NCBI GenBank assembly: GCA_973895155.1
Contig: OZ316893.1
Coordinates: 12,400,001-12,464,000 of the forward strand
Reading direction: 5' to 3'
Source: Marsupella aquatica
Taxonomy: Eukaryota > Marchantiophyta
Length of the DNA: 64,000 nucleotides
Shown: piece after piece, positions 13,195 to 26,305 of the stretch
How the letters are laid out: every line of letters begins with the position of its first letter
How positions within the stretch are numbered: the first letter of the stretch is position 1
Position numbers and translations under genes: made by a program
Notes under the pieces: generated by a model
What the model saw: only the letters and a program-made list of their open reading frames with translations
The model's database searches: none
What the model was told of the DNA's origin: nothing

Positions 13195-13395
13195 TTGATA
13201 AGAATACCAGGGGATTCAGTTCTCCGTAGGGTTTTTATCTTCCTAGTTACTGAGTGGGTTCTTTGTTTTTTGTCCCTTAGTTGTTGTGGAGGACCCATTC
13301 GCTTTTTCGACATCTTGTGGCTTTTGCCCCTTTCTGCCATTGGTACCCTGTCTCCGGGTTTGGCGTTTTTTTTGTACTTTGGCATGTTTTTGATA
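13195..13395 (+). repeat. GT/CT-rich segment, possible repeat family A copy
   Basis: Composition and short words (GGTTTTTATC, TTGTTGTGGAGG, CTGTCTCCGGG) resemble the other family A segments. Similarity is by eye only. Confidence 0.3.
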
Positions 13396-13628
13396 CTGGC
13401 CCATCCAAAGTAAATATCGAGTACAGTTACAACATTGGCCTATCAAGGGCCTCCGTGCATGAAGATTCCCCCTCTTCCTTATTTCAACCTCCTCCGACTG
13501 TAGATTTTTTCATTTATTGGCATATTCAAAGAGCCCTCAGTCCCTCACGGTACGATATTCCAATCTGCCATTGAAAGCCGCCTGATTGCCGCCGGCATAC
13601 AGCGTACTCTACAATATTTCTGTACAGC

Positions 13629-13667
13629 ACTGGACTGGACTGGACTGGACTGGACTGGACTGGACTA
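13629..13667. repeat. (GGACT)n microsatellite
   Basis: Seven perfect to near-perfect GGACT pentamers. Confidence 0.95.
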
Positions 13668-13904
13668 CAGTACTGTACTTCGTTACTCGCAATTTCGCAA
13701 AAGCTAATTTGTCTTTTAACGAGATTCAATCCGTGTGGAATCTGAGATCCCGTTCTGACGTGGGAGGTTCATCATTATCCGAATTGCAGCGTGACACGTA
13801 CCTGAATTGAATCCTAGCGAAGATTCTGTTCTGGGCACCTCGGGGACTTATCTTCACAACGTGGTATCGTCCACGTGGGACTTACGACGTATAGGTCCAA
13901 CCAC

Positions 13905-14470
13905 GTAAACAGTTGCACAATCATGATGGGCCCTTACTGTAGTCCCTCTCCTGGCCCATTTTTGTAGAGACTGAGAATTTGTTGAAGTGGTAGAGTCCAT
14001 GTTGGAGTGACCATGTATAGTTCTGACCATAAATGGTGGCACAATCCTGGACCATTTCCGCAGTCCCTATTTATTGGTCCTTTTGTTGTGGTACTCTCAC
14101 GGTCCATTTGGTAGCTACTGAGAATTGTTGACGTTTAACCCTCCATGTGGGACTTACCATGAGCTAGCCTGATCAACCTTTCCTTGAACACAAATAGAGA
14201 TGAAAAAAATATTACGGATTTTTTTTTATATGCTAGGAATCATCACTTCCTTTTTGTTTACCCTCGCTTTAGGTTTTGTCCTTATTGAGAGTCATGGCTT
14301 CAATCTAGACCGTGGCCCTGAAAGTAGCTTGGTATCCCTCTTTATAAGTAAAATGACTCCAAACAAATACATTCAGTGGCACAATCATGGACCATTACCA
14401 TAGTCCTTAGTTATGGGTACTTTGCTGTGGTACTCTCATGGCCCATTTTTTGTAGCTACTGAGAAACTAA
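13905..14470. repeat. imperfect ~120-150 bp repeats, at least three units
   Basis: Units contain GCACAATCATG(G)ACCATT, GTAGTCC, TGTGGTACTCTCA, GGCCCATTTTT and GTAGCTACTGAGAA, and start near 13915, 14038 and 14378. A TM-rich ORF at 14200-14403 lies inside this array and is not credible as a gene. Confidence 0.65.
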
Positions 14471-16950
14471 ACAGTATGATATGTAATTGTGCTTTTTCTT
14501 TAGCATGCATTGGCTTGTTTACGAAATGTCAATTAGGCTGGAAGCCTCAGGCTCCCTGGCTTTTTTATTACGGTGACAGCTTTTCCTAACAATGAGATGG
14601 GCCCCAAAACTAAATGTTCCCCTAAACTAAACTCACCAACTGCTTGAAGTGTCCGACTGCCTGGCATCTCACTATGCTCAGCAACACTTCCGCTCAACAT
14701 CACTTATCTCGACAATATTGTGCTATGCACGGACAGTGGGCTTGTTGTTATCTGTTAGTCCTGGTGAGGTGATGAGAAGTGTACCCTTCTTTGTTATTTT
14801 GCGATACAAAATATATGTTTTCATTTGCACAACTTGCTTTGTCCGGAGTTGTTTCCCCAATGGGGGACACTTCACATAACCCCACCATTTCCATTGTCAC
14901 TGTTTGTTTTGCACTGCACATTGTTAGGCATTTGCTCTTGGGTCTTAGTTATTTTGTAGTTGTAGTTAGTCTAACACATAGTCATTACTTGATCAAGGTT
15001 AGATATGTTACTTACTATACACACAAGCAAGAGTTAGCTTGTGAATGGACCTTAGGCCCATTGTCACAGATTTGTCTGAGAGATAGGAATAGTTTGTATT
15101 GTAGGGACTTGGTGTGATTGAAGGGCCTGAAATGCAAGAAAGCATTGTTCGTTATCGTGAGCGTAGTGTTTGGAGAGGTGAGTCACTTACTTCTTGCGTT
15201 GACTAATTGCTTGTTTCATGTTTCACATGTACGAGAGTTGTAGATGGGATTGTAACTAACCTAGGTTTGCCATTAAAATAGTGGTAGATAAGCTAATCAA
15301 ATAGTGCTCGAATAGGTGACAATCTAACAAATCTCCATCCATAGCTATTTGTCAAGCAGTTCAACTCTGATATCTTCAACAGTACTGATGCAATCTTGCC
15401 ACAAATTGACTGGGATGGCATATGTAGCAGCAGGGTATTGAATTCATGAACAATCTTCCTTCTGAGCTGTATGGGGCCAGGAAATGGTTAGAATTTCAAA
15501 CTTTGAATCCGGGCCCCAAGTGAACTCAGAGTTTGGATTCTTCTTCATTTTGTTGTGGGTGAGGAATAGGAGTACTATCACCCACTGTTATTTACAATGA
15601 CAAACTTGTTCATTATTTCTCCTTTTTCGTTACTGAGAATTTTTCCTATTGACACTCTCAATCTTTGCTTTGTCAAATTAGTTCAATTGGATTGTTCCTC
15701 TGAATTTGGCAAGCTTTCCAACTTTGCATTCAAATTATTCTCTACTTAAGTAGTATTTATGGTCAGTATTATATATTGGGTAGGAGATTCTGCTCATATG
15801 ATGAAGATAGTAGCTTGATCAATTGTAGTCCTAGTTGACCAAATCGTTTGACCTAAATAGTCCATTGAACCAAGCATTTTCTCCTTGAAATGAATCAAGC
15901 ATTTTTGAACACTCAAAAATCTATTTAACTTATTTCAAAGAGAAACTAGAGTTGGGGTTAAATCAGAGTGAAGACTCCAGACACTGACTCGGGCCCCACC
16001 AAAAGTGAGGTGTGTGGAAAGAAAGATGAGATATCATGTTATCAAAATGATGATCATGCATGATAATTTTAGTTGTAATTACTATTAGCATTCAAAGAAA
16101 GGGCATTCATGCATGTTTGGAAGGCAAACATTTATACAAAAGAAAAACATCACTTAAGAGTAAATAGTAACATATCATAGCACTCCATGCAGGTTTCAGT
16201 GGTGCATACAAGCATATTGTCAACTGTTGTTTAGGGGAGCTTCAATTTCTAAAGCTTCGACCTCATGTTTCATACATATTCATATACAGAGCCAATGACG
16301 ATACAAGATAACTGATGACCTGATTCCAGAATCCAAAATCGTTCATTTATGGATTCACAGACAGTGCATTCATTCATGGACAGTCCCTACACTATGGGAG
16401 CTTCATGAGTGTATTACCCGAGCCTCAATTTGAGAAAACACCTTGTGTACGGACTGGGGAACTACCTCAAGGACAAGCAGTTTGAGGGATTCAACTGCCA
16501 GGCAGTCCATTGACACGGGGCTTTTCCTAATAATCTCCACGTAGTCTTCAGATAAGGATGACCAGTGGGCTCTATTCAAATTACAAGTCTTTGGAGAATT
16601 GGGACCAGTGTAATCAAGTAAGTACCATTAAATGGGTGCCCTAGAAAAACGAAGTACCGTTCTCTACTCGAGGAGTGTACAGGACGCCACAAGAACTCAT
16701 TACAGAATGTAGAGTTACAGGGGACCAGTGCATACGAACACCTGGTGGGGGTATCTTGGTCCTCAAAGACGCATAATTTTGACATATCAACTGAGGGTAG
16801 CCTCTTTGATTACGCCTTCTCTATTTCAAGAGTACTGCAGAATAGCACTTCTAACAATGGGGAATACTCTGCTAGAGGACAAAATTAATTTCATGACTGG
16901 ATTTGTTTGACTAAAGGAAGACTAGTAAACCCAGTTTTCTGTCTTAACTA

Positions 16951-17712
16951 ATTTTTAGACAGCTGAAGACATTCTAAACGTCCTTTCTGAGGAAAATGAC
17001 ACGGATTTCCTATGATCAGCTCTGCTTTCCTGGCAGACCGCCATTCGCATAGCTGCAAGAAATTCTATTTCTTCAGAACGCATATGTACATTACCGTTGG
17101 CACGCTTAAACAATCGATGCGTCATGACTAGCAATGCAGAGTCCAAAAACACAGCATGCATAATCAATCAAAAGAACTTATTAACGAAAAGACCCACCTT
17201 CTCAGGTGTGTTCGGCAGAATTAAGAACATACTACAAATAGGGAAATGAAGTCATAATGCAGTGTCTGTCATGACCTCAAAGCCATAAACATCCACTCTG
17301 GATGAAAAGGATTTGAAATATACCAAAATAGAAAATATTTTCATTCTGCTGTCTGTCAGACTGCCAACGCTATCTTGTAGATAGAGTTTAAGTGTCCTCA
17401 TTATGCAGCGTTTGTCATAGGCTTATAGCGCAATGTCGATGTCTTGTGGAGAAAGAGCAATGGGTCTTATTGCAACAGTTACACCCAGAGAGCTCTTCCA
17501 GGATGCATTTGAACTTTAACCAATGCTGTAACAAAAACTGCTTAAATTACCCTTCCACCAGGTTTGCAGCTGCCTCCTCGAGGAAGGTCAGCTTGATGGA
17601 CATGAAGCACACGAGAAAAAGTAGTAGAACATGCATTGCATTGATTTCCACTTCAGAATGAAATCAAACAAACAACCATTACTCTCAAGCAGGGTGCTTG
17701 AGAAAGAGTAGC
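16951..17712. other. 3' flank of the SWIM-domain gene
   Basis: The gene model stops at 17713. A GTAAGC donor-like site lies exactly at that stop (reading GGACC|GTAAGC), so a further 3' exon in this interval is possible; I found none that keeps frame. The rest is probably 3' UTR and spacer. Confidence 0.35.
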
Positions 17713-20700
17713 TTACGGTCCACTGTCGCTGGTATATCTATCACTTCTCAGCTGTCTGAACAGCTCCATCTTCTGAGGGACAGATTGCACCAAAGTCTCT
17801 TCAGATTCCATCATGGGTTGCATCTCGAAATCCTCTCGACCCCACCCTGTTTTCAATTTTCTGGAAAGTGAATTATCAATCATCTGCCTGTGTTTCACCG
17901 AATTTGAAAACCCTTCATCCATAATCCTTGTGAATGGGGAAGTAACATGATTGACCGCATGAGAAGCCGCTTGTATTTTGAGCTCTGATATCATGTGAAC
18001 TGCATGCAGCACTATGTTGGCAGCATGACCGGCGAGCATGACATTTTCAATATCACCCACAGCATCAGCAAGAGCATGGAACACATCTGCGAATCGAGGG
18101 TAGCTAGCAACATAGCTTTCAGAGTCCTCCCTCCTCTGAAGAGACGAGTCCCCATCATCCTCAGCTCTCGTCTCAACGACAAGACCGTTATCATCCGGAT
18201 CATCTTCAGAGTCCAAATCACAGGGGGTTGAATTGGACGCAGAATTTGGTAATGAACCATGCTCCTTGACAGGTTTGTCATGATCCAGGAACATGCAATT
18301 AAGACCCCCTTGTTGTGCACCAACGCGAGTCTTATATGTCTGAACTGCTCTGTGCCCGATGGTTCCTTTCATGATCAAAAGTTTCACCTATGGATCACGA
18401 CATGAACAATGGCTTTTAAGTCAACGCCAACTTGGTGAAACAAGAGGTCAACACAAAAATCAGAAAACAGTGAACCGACTTGATAGCAGGTGGATGAGGG
18501 ACAAACCTGGTGTTTGCACATGTTTCCATGTCGAGCCCAGTCACAATTACACAACGCCCACTCAGTGTCAGGATTGTAAACTGTATACTGGACATTGGAG
18601 TCTTCCGGACTCAGAACAGTCGCTGCATGAGTACTTTCATGCGCGAGTGGCAGAGAAACGTGCGAATCGGGTATGCTAGCCGCTTGCAAGACAGTTGACT
18701 CGACAACATCGGACCTGGATAGACCCCAGCGCTTACTGAAGTCCATGAACCAGAACGAGGAGTCAACATCTTTCACAAGTTTGTGAATGAACCAATCAAG
18801 ACGTCTCGTTTGGAGAGACCGTCCCTCTTCACGGAGCCGTGCCTTGAAGGTCCAGTGGTACGTTTCCATTGCGCAGTTGATGTCTTGATTCGTATGGGAG
18901 AGATTCTGCGCCGCCTTAATCCACTCGCCTGCAAAAGACAATTCCACCAATAAGGTTCCTCCACATTATCATCTGCAGGATACTGCATTGGACCCCATAC
19001 AAGGGTCTGAACCATATACAGACCTCGGGCCTGAGAACAGGGAGCTATAAGCCACCACGTGATTCAAGTGGTATAATTGTGATAGCAATCTTGAGTATAG
19101 ATTGGATATTTGAGTACTAACATCACAATAGCGAGGATCTCATGTATTGAGGGTCTGAGTAAGGAAACAGTTGCACCGGGATGAATGCTCTAAGCTTTTG
19201 AAACATGTGGGTCAGAACCACAACCCTATATTGTGCAGAAACTTAGCTCAGAAATTAAAGAGTCGTGCTCTGAATGACACCACGGTTCTGCAGATCCGCA
19301 AGGCTTCAAAGCTGAACACGAATGAGATCACGACACTATCTAGAATCAAGTCTTAAATCGTACCTATACTAGGCAGCCATCTCCCTTGGAAATAATTGAT
19401 GAAAGCAGTTTCGTCTCTGAAGTAGTCCAGGAACTGCTCCACCTGCTTGAGCGCATGTGTCTCCATGTTGCATAACGATAGAGATTGCACATTGCTGAGA
19501 TACATGATCTCTCCGAGCCTTCGAAACATCTTGGCCCGTTCATTCCATGATGAGCAAACTGTCTTCACCAGATTTTTGGACCAGCTCCGCCGCAGGTACC
19601 AAAGAGAGAGAAACACCGGAACATCAAAGACATTCCTGCACGCAATCAAAACTGTGAGTACAAAGCTAAGTCGCCGAAAGTCTGGACCTGAATGCAAGCA
19701 TTTCCCCGATTCAAGGAAGACAACTTTCGAGAGCAACCTGAAGGAGTTCACGTCTGATGATGTTGGCTCATCAATGACGAAGCAGCTCGGTCTCCAGCCA
19801 ACCAGCTTCTCGTTCATTCTTTCCTTGAGACATCGTAACCAAATCTCGATGTCCACTGGATTCGAGCTCGAGGTCATGATCCAAGCTACTGGTATAGCAT
19901 GCTGGTTAGCATCAAATACCAGCAATGTGAAGAACGAAAACTGCAGAGCACAAGTGCAGATGTCACAAATTAGCTCATTCGCTTTCCCAGAGAAAAAAGA
20001 CGAGCAAGCAACAGTTTTCAATCTGCAATCCGCCGACGCCACAATCATTAGACATGGCTTACCTCAAGCTTGTCCCGTCCATATGTTGCATGACAAGCCA
20101 CAACGTTCTGATGCCCCAAAGTTATCATCTTCTCCTCCTGCCAGGGAGTCTGTATCGCGAGGATGAACGAGGAATTCGTGACCGAGTTTTCCGCCTGGTA
20201 GAAGAGGACCAACTCAGGATGCCGCTGGATCCATGTCTTGACCCCTTCTGCCTCAGACACATCATGCTGGAAGGTGTCTTCGGCCAAGCGCTTCGAGATG
20301 TTGAGCACATCATGTTTGTTCAGGAAATCATCCCGAACGGGCAGTTTCTCCTCATTCTTGGCGTTCCTCTCCTGAATAAGACATTTGTGCTCCTGCAATA
20401 TTTGCTTGGGTGATATGCTCCTGTAGAGCTGATGCAAGACCCACCGTCTCATGTCTGTGGAGAGCTTGGGGGCATACTGTGCCCTAGATCCAATAGCACT
20501 CGGATCTAATGTTCCATGGCAGATGCATCCTGATACATCGGTATGTGACCGATGCACGAAGTGAATCTGAGTGATGTCTGGCCAAAGATACATTATCTTG
20601 ACGTTGAAGTGGCACAGACATCCTCGAGCAGAGTCCTCTCCTCTGGCACAAGCTGACCTACGACGCTTCCGCTCTTGACCATCGGCAGAGAGCACCACTT

Positions 20701-21284
20701 TGCTCTGCACTTGAGACCTCTTACTGCGATTGTCATGTGGACCGTAAGTGCACCAATACCTGCGAGACATGAGACCTTAGTGTGAGTATTCCACGTCCAT
20801 AAACTCACCAACAACCCTTTGGGAACAGAGACTGCCCGTGCGATCGAAAGCAGGCACGACAAAGTCAGGCAGCTGAAACTGACCTAACTGGCATGGAAAT
20901 GCCCTCTTTGGCCGAGGGCCGGGACCTCCCAACCTCATGACAACGACAATCAAGCATTTGAAAAAGGTACCATTTGATTACACCGCAGTCCAAAAACAGT
21001 GCCAACGTCAGAGGGAAGAGAAACAGTTGCGACAAGGGGAGTTCAAACCTTGTGTACTTCAGCCAGCACTGGGAACGAATTCGATGAATTGGTAAGGAGC
21101 CTGGTTTCCTCGTTCGCGAGCTCCTTATCTTGAACTTGGTTGGAGCCGTTCCAGAGCCAAGTTCTTCACCCGTGATGAATTGCAAAATCCGATTGCTCGG
21201 AATGTATGCAATATTATCCTTCCAGTGGAGGTCAGCGGCACAGAAAATGTCCTTTTCAGGACTTTGAATGACAAACATAGACAT
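17713..21284 (-). CDS. SWIM zinc-finger protein with MULE transposase-like core, six exons
   Basis: Exons, in coding order: 21284-21049, 20759-20063, 19940-19738, 19635-19364, 18928-18507, 18387-17713. All introns are GT-AG and frames join exactly, giving about 834 aa. The order is an N-terminal region (FCAADLHWKDN...), the segment RYWCTYGPH...CLCHF...CICHGTLD, the MULE-like core with TLLVFDANQHAIPVAWIM and CFVIDEPTSSD, then SLWYLRRSWSKNLV. A SWIM finger C-N-C-x8-C-K-H (CNCDWARHGNMCKH) closes exon 5. The order and spacing agree with a conserved plant 'SWIM zinc finger family protein' (Arabidopsis At1g60560 type, from memory). The family descends from Mutator-like transposases but is a single-copy gene, and no terminal repeats are visible here. 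In exon 2/3 the position usually held by the first catalytic Asp (DxTF/Y) reads CHATYG, so the active site looks lost. The last exon carries an acidic/Ser-rich tail without known domains. Molecular function is unknown; DNA or chromatin binding is inferred. Confidence 0.88.
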
Positions 21285-22903
21285 GATTAGGGTCTAGAGT
21301 CTCCACCTGGCGACTCAGTTCTATGCATATCACGAGCGAGACGACTCACTACATTTTCAGATTTTCTGTGGGCGATCAAAACCTACGTGCTAATTGCATG
21401 GGTACAATGGGAAGGACTTGACAGTGGAGGAGATTGCTCCGGGGGGTAAATGTACAGCCAACAGGTCCCTGTTCAAAAAGCTTCTACTCAATTGTCCCTT
21501 TCTTGAATGCTGCATCACGGAATTGAAGAAGCAGGTCCCAGAGAAGATATCATGAGGCCCGGGAAAGACAACCTCTAGATCCTTTGTGATTCTCGGTCCG
21601 ATCTCCTGCCCACACCAAAAGAAGAGCAGGCCGTCAGACACACATACAAGCCCTAAACCTTTGCCACAGGACAGATACTTTGATTTGACAAGACCTCGCT
21701 ACTTATTTCAGAGCTACATATAGATGACGAAGGATTGAACGTCCCAAAGGAAAAGCAATCTGATGACGTAGAAAGTATACATTTTGAATCCAGAGAAAAC
21801 ATTTCTAAACTGATCGGATCTTCAACTCCTTCTCCGATCAGATCTTCCAGTTCCACAAAAAAACCTCGTTAAATATCGGAACTGTCCAAGGTAACATTCA
21901 AGGGGCAGCTCAGAGGGAGGGCATCAGTAAGACACCAAATGGTGCAGATAGCGCTCTTCGTGGTGTACCCAGGCTGTTCGACGATCACACAGTTCCAAGG
22001 AGACCAAGGAAAGTTCTACAAATCTAATGACTCTCCAAATTCCTCTTCGTCGAGGGCAACAAGAATACGTCACCAACAACTGTCATCTTCCAGAGTTAAG
22101 GAACCAGCATATTTCACGCGTTCATCCCCTTCTGGGAATCGTGAGACGCCTCAATCGAACCCCTGCCAAGAGGAGACACTGCACAACTGAACTCCATCGC
22201 ATTGCCGCATCACACTCCTCTGCAGACGTCGGCCGGTAGATCAATTCCAAGTTTGACTGAGGTAGGTTATGAACGTAGCTTACCTCTCGAGACGGAGTGC
22301 CGCAATTTCATGGAAGCAAGTTAACGCTCAGTAGGCGTGCTCCCTCGTCCTCCTCCTCCCCTCCTCCTCCCCTCGTGCTTCCCTCGTCCTCCCCTCGTCC
22401 TCCTCCTCCAGCAGCAGCAGCTGCAGGCCGTGGAGATCAGTAGGAATTCCTCCTGGAAGCTGAGAACGGAGAGGAATAGCCTCTCCCCCCGTCGACGACC
22501 AGCAGCACGCAACTCCACTCCTAGCGCTCCCCGCAGCGGCCACGAGGACGATGAACTCGACAACGACAACGACGACGACAACGATAACAACAACAACGAG
22601 GTAGAGGAGGAGGCCGGGGCAGCGGAATCGGGACGCTGATGCAGCAGCAACGGAATAAGTTAATCTCGCACAGTACTAGTAGACAGCACATGTCCAAACC
22701 ATATCACCACACCAGTGCCGCAGACACAGGAACGAAGAAGCCTAGTACTTCAACCCCCCTGGCGGATTCCAATCATTCTCCACACACCACTCGCTGCCAT
22801 TACCCCACCGCTTCTTCAGACGCCTCCCGCTCGGGGCCCTACCGCCGGAGCAACGGCGAAAACCCACGACCACGAGTCTCTCCGCTACTCGACGACGAGC
22901 AGC

Positions 22904-22933
22904 ACAGTGCAGTGCAGTGCAGTGCAGTGCAGC
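22904..22933. repeat. (AGTGC)n microsatellite
   Basis: About five copies of AGTGC with a diverged end. Confidence 0.9.
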
Positions 22934-23194
22934 GCAGAGCGGAGCAGGGCTGCATCAGCACCACCACCAGCAGTAGCTGCGAGCGAGCTGCGAGCTGCTT
23001 CCTCCTCCTTCAGCCCCATTGACTTCCCTCACTCCCCAATTCCGCCATCGTCGTCCTTCCTTCTTCCTCATCCCCCGTACTCTCCTCTCCCTCTCCCTCT
23101 CCCTCGCCCTCTCGACCTCACCCAACGACCTCTCCAGAGCTCTTCACGAGTGGTACACTTCTCCACCATCACTACCACCACCACCACCTTCTTC

Positions 23195-23230
23195 TCGTCC
23201 TCACCTCACCTCACCTCACCTCACCTCACT
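23195..23230. repeat. (CACCT)n microsatellite
   Basis: About six copies of the pentamer CACCT. Pentamer repeats recur near each host gene in this window. Confidence 0.9.
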
Positions 23231-23244
23231 GTACAGTAGCAGCC

Positions 23245-24360
23245 GATGATGCGAGCCTTGTAGACTCGTAGAGCATCCCCTACACTCGCTTGACTGCCCG
23301 TTCGTTTCGTTGTGTAGGATAACTCACCCCGGGGGCAGGGGAAGGGGAAGGAGCTGGGGTTACTAGACTCTAATTAACCCTACATCTGAAACGTGAGAAC
23401 AAGCTGATCCAAGAATGGGAGTAGATGATTCGTGCCTTGTACAGCATCTCCATACTCGACTGCTTGACTGCCCGTTCTTTGTATAGGATAACTCAGCCAG
23501 GGGGAAGGGGAAGGGGAAGGGGTTACTGTCGTCACTGCCTTAACCATGGTTAGCCCTAAACCCACATTCATATGCACCGCAGACCCCTTTCACATCTGAC
23601 TACCCCAGGTGATGCTGGCCCGAACTTGCCCACGGTCGCACTTTTTTTTTCCTCATTTTTGAGACACCCTACTAGACTCTAACCGTACATCTGGAATGTG
23701 AGAACAAGCTGACCAAAGAATGGGAGACGATGATCCATGCCTTGTATAGCATCTTCATACTTGACTAGCTTGACTGCCCGTTCTTTGTATAGGATATCTG
23801 AGCCCCGGGGGCAGGGACTGGGGTTACTAGGCTCTAACCGTATATACGGAATTAATGTGAGAACAAGCTGACCAAAGAAGGGTAGTCGATGATGTGTTCC
23901 TTGTAGATGGTCTCCATACACGACTAGCTTGACTGCCTGTGCTTTGTCTAGGATAGCCTGGGGAGCGGGGGTGAGGGTGTAGTACTAGGCTCGAACCCTA
24001 CATTATTTTAGAATTAATGTGAGAACAAGCTGACCAAAGAAGGGTAGTCAATGATGTGTGCCTTGTAGAGGATCTTCATACTTGACTAACTTGACTGCCC
24101 ATTCTTTGTATAGGATAACCCAGCCATGCGACGGGGTTTACTGCTAGGGAGTCTAAACTTTAATAGATGGGGATTTAATTACAGAATGTCTAACTCTTCA
24201 CTCTATCAGCCAAACTGCCTGTTGTTTTTGTAGGATAACCAAGCTCTGTGGGGGTTACTAGCCTATAACCCTGCATACGGGAATACGACAACAAGCTCAC
24301 TAGCTGCCAGTAGTCAATGATGCATGTCTCCTTAAAGCACATCCAAGACTTAACTCTCTC
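23245..24360. repeat. minisatellite C, ~160-bp units, six to seven diverged copies
   Basis: The unit holds GTGAGAACAAGCTGACCAAA, then CTTGACTGCCCGTTCTTTGT, then ATAGGATAACTCAGCC and a G-rich spacer with GGGGTTACTAG. The word GTGAGAACAAGCTGA lies at 23392, 23697, 23857 and 24019. Diverged units flank these at 23245 and 24180-24360. Confidence 0.9.
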
Positions 24361-24795
24361 AACCTGACTGCCCATTCTTTGAATATAAATAGAGATAAGG
24401 ACATTCAAGCCCATTCACCAAATAGGGTTCATTTGTTTACAAAGACTCATTGTACTTCCAATCCTCATTTTCTACCCCACCCCCAGCTTTACTTACACCC
24501 CCCCCCCCCCCCCCCCCGCCCCGAGTCAAGGTTTAGGGTTTGGGGATTCACCAATTCAGGTTTGATTGGTTTCAGTGACTCCTCACATGTTCGGCATTTC
24601 CATAGTCACCCTTCCCAGTCCCCGTTTTCCACTGGCACCCCCAACTTTAATTATGCCAATTCTTCCAAATAAAATAAAATCAGTCATGTTGGATGAGCTC
24701 GTGTCCCAGCATAACGGCGCACCTGAATTACCCCATTGCACTGGGGCTGTCCTATGGCGTGAGCGTCTGGGTACACCAAGTGAACTAAAAACAGT

Positions 24796-24828
24796 ATGTA
24801 CTGGGTATTCGTTGCATACCCAGTACAT
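24796..24828. repeat. perfect inverted repeat, 13-bp arms, 7-nt loop
   Basis: ATGTACTGGGTAT (24796-24808) is followed after TCGTTGC by its exact reverse complement (24816-24828). It could form a hairpin in DNA or RNA. No gene context explains it. Confidence 0.9.
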
Positions 24829-26074
24829 CCAATAACTAAACCCAGTAAGGGTAAAGATGCCCTTAGTGGCATACAATTAGGAGTTCCGAGATTGTTCGAC
24901 GCATTCTATAGTGCTACTCTACTACTCTACTACTATTCTGCTGTACTATACTGTACTGTACTGTACTATGGCTGCCTCTCCGATCCCTTTGGCCAATCCG
25001 GTCTTGTCTGATTAACCCAACCCACATAAAAAGGGGGGGGGGGGGGGGGCGGGAACCTGATAACTAATCTAGTTTTGGGGGCAAGTTAGTAATTTAATAT
25101 AATTTATTTTATTTTCAGAAAAGGGGAGCAAGGCCCCGAAAAGTAGTCATTTTGACTAGTTGGGGGGACACAGAAAAGTTTTTAAAGGTTTTTTATTGAG
25201 GGAGATAAATTCCAAAAAAGGAAAGGAACAACCTACTCTTGTGAGTTTTGAGGACTGATTTACCATGGCCATAAGAAGGCGGTTCAAATCCCATATTCAG
25301 GACCCACGTGACCTCCACAACAAAACCCCCAATCACATCCAATAGTCTTTGAGGGAATGCTGATTGTTTGTGAGAGGCAGAATGATGAAGAGGCACCCAC
25401 CCTTTAAAGTTGACTCTAAACGGTCGCCATTGATCCTCCCAATGTTTGTGTAGAGTCACATTGTGCTACCCCCCCCATAGGTGTCGTGGTTTATGAGCAT
25501 CTACAGTTGTGTCAGACCAATGCATGCTCTTATTATTGCTTGCAATGGAATTTAGAGACCAGCACGGTGATGATCCTAGAGGATTATTCTCAGCAGCGTG
25601 TAAGTTTAGTAATCAGCTTTTGGGGGAGACTGAAGTGTCATTCTCACTTTTTCCAGAGTAAAGGGCTGGTATAACGATTGGTGGAGATGTTTCTCTTAGA
25701 TGGGGAAGCTTATATTATTGGAGTGAAATAAGAATATTATTTTATTGTCGCCAAGCGGCTCATGAGTACGTACCAGACACACAGTAGGCAACGGTGTCCA
25801 TGGCAGGTAAGAAAAGGGACCAATTTTCTGAAAAAAGCTAAACAAGTACAATGGAGTAAAAGCAAAGTACATACTCTGCATGAGGTCAACCCCCTTGCAA
25901 GTTTCAAAAGAAGGGCACACCTTTGTTTATACAATCTGCATTGGAAAAAAGCAAAGTTCTCTATAATTCAAAGGAGCCAACTCCGGCAACTACAGAATCA
26001 CCACCAACACACCCAATTTGTGGCTTTTGTAATGACACTTGTTTCTATTCCTGATTTTCAATTTGTTTGGCGGG

Positions 26075-26305
26075 GAAACAACAACTGTATCACATTGCTT
26101 GTGAGTGAAAGAGTCAAACTGGAAGATAAGATTGCAAAGGGAGGAGACCAAATAAAGAGGAGAAAACAAGGGGAAAATTGCAGGAAGGGGAAACAACAAG
26201 TGTATCACATTGCTTGAGAGTAACAGAGTCAAACTGGAAAACAAGATCCCAAAGGGAGGAGACCGCATAAAAGGGAGAAAACAAGGGGAAAACGGCAGGA
26301 AGCCA
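26075..26305. repeat. tandem duplication, ~114-bp unit
   Basis: TGTATCACATTGCTTG at 26087 and 26201 starts two copies that share GAGTCAAACTGGAA, AAGGGAGGAGACC and AGAAAACAAGGGGAAAA. The second copy runs into family A repeat sequence. Confidence 0.85.

Larger units (their letters stand above)
4301..16950. other. 12.6-kb intergenic stretch without a convincing gene
   Basis: No ORF here has recognisable domains, and none can be spliced into a protein I know. The DNA is AT-rich and carries the minisatellites and dispersed repeats listed separately. A short coding-like patch at about 11700-12050 has biased composition but matched nothing I recognise. Parts not covered by a repeat entry show nothing I can name. 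Confidence 0.6.
21285..23244 (-). promoter_or_regulatory. upstream/promoter region of the SWIM gene, low-complexity
   Basis: This GC-rich 2-kb region lies upstream of the start codon at 21284. It contains a CCTCCT-rich tract (22337-22415), a CAACGACGACAACGA-rich tract (22558-22600), (AGTGC)n (22904-22933), CTCTCCCT repeats (23078-23108) and (CACCT)n (23195-23230). Long ORFs on the plus strand here are composed of these repeats. A Ser-rich minus-strand ORF at 21653-21856 could be a 5' exon, but nothing links it to the gene. Confidence 0.4.

Noticed and set aside
14200-14403. Small ORF with a membrane-like N-terminus (MKKILRIFFYMLG...)
   Set aside because: It lies inside an imperfect tandem array, and the hydrophobicity comes from T-rich DNA. 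No homologue is recognised.
16955-17167. Terminal exon for the SWIM gene
   Set aside because: A donor-like GTAAGC exists at 17717, but joining this stretch gives a shifted frame and an early stop.
19447-20166. 239-aa plus-strand ORF
   Set aside because: Antisense shadow of SWIM gene exons and introns, which carry the recognisable protein on the minus strand.
21653-21856. Ser-rich minus-strand ORF as a 5' exon of the SWIM gene
   Set aside because: Starts without ATG, and exon 1 at 21284 already has a suitable ATG and N-terminal length for the family.
22321-23249. Long plus- and minus-strand ORFs rich in Pro, Ser, Glu
   Set aside because: They are translations of CCT, AGTGC and CACCT repeats upstream of the SWIM gene.
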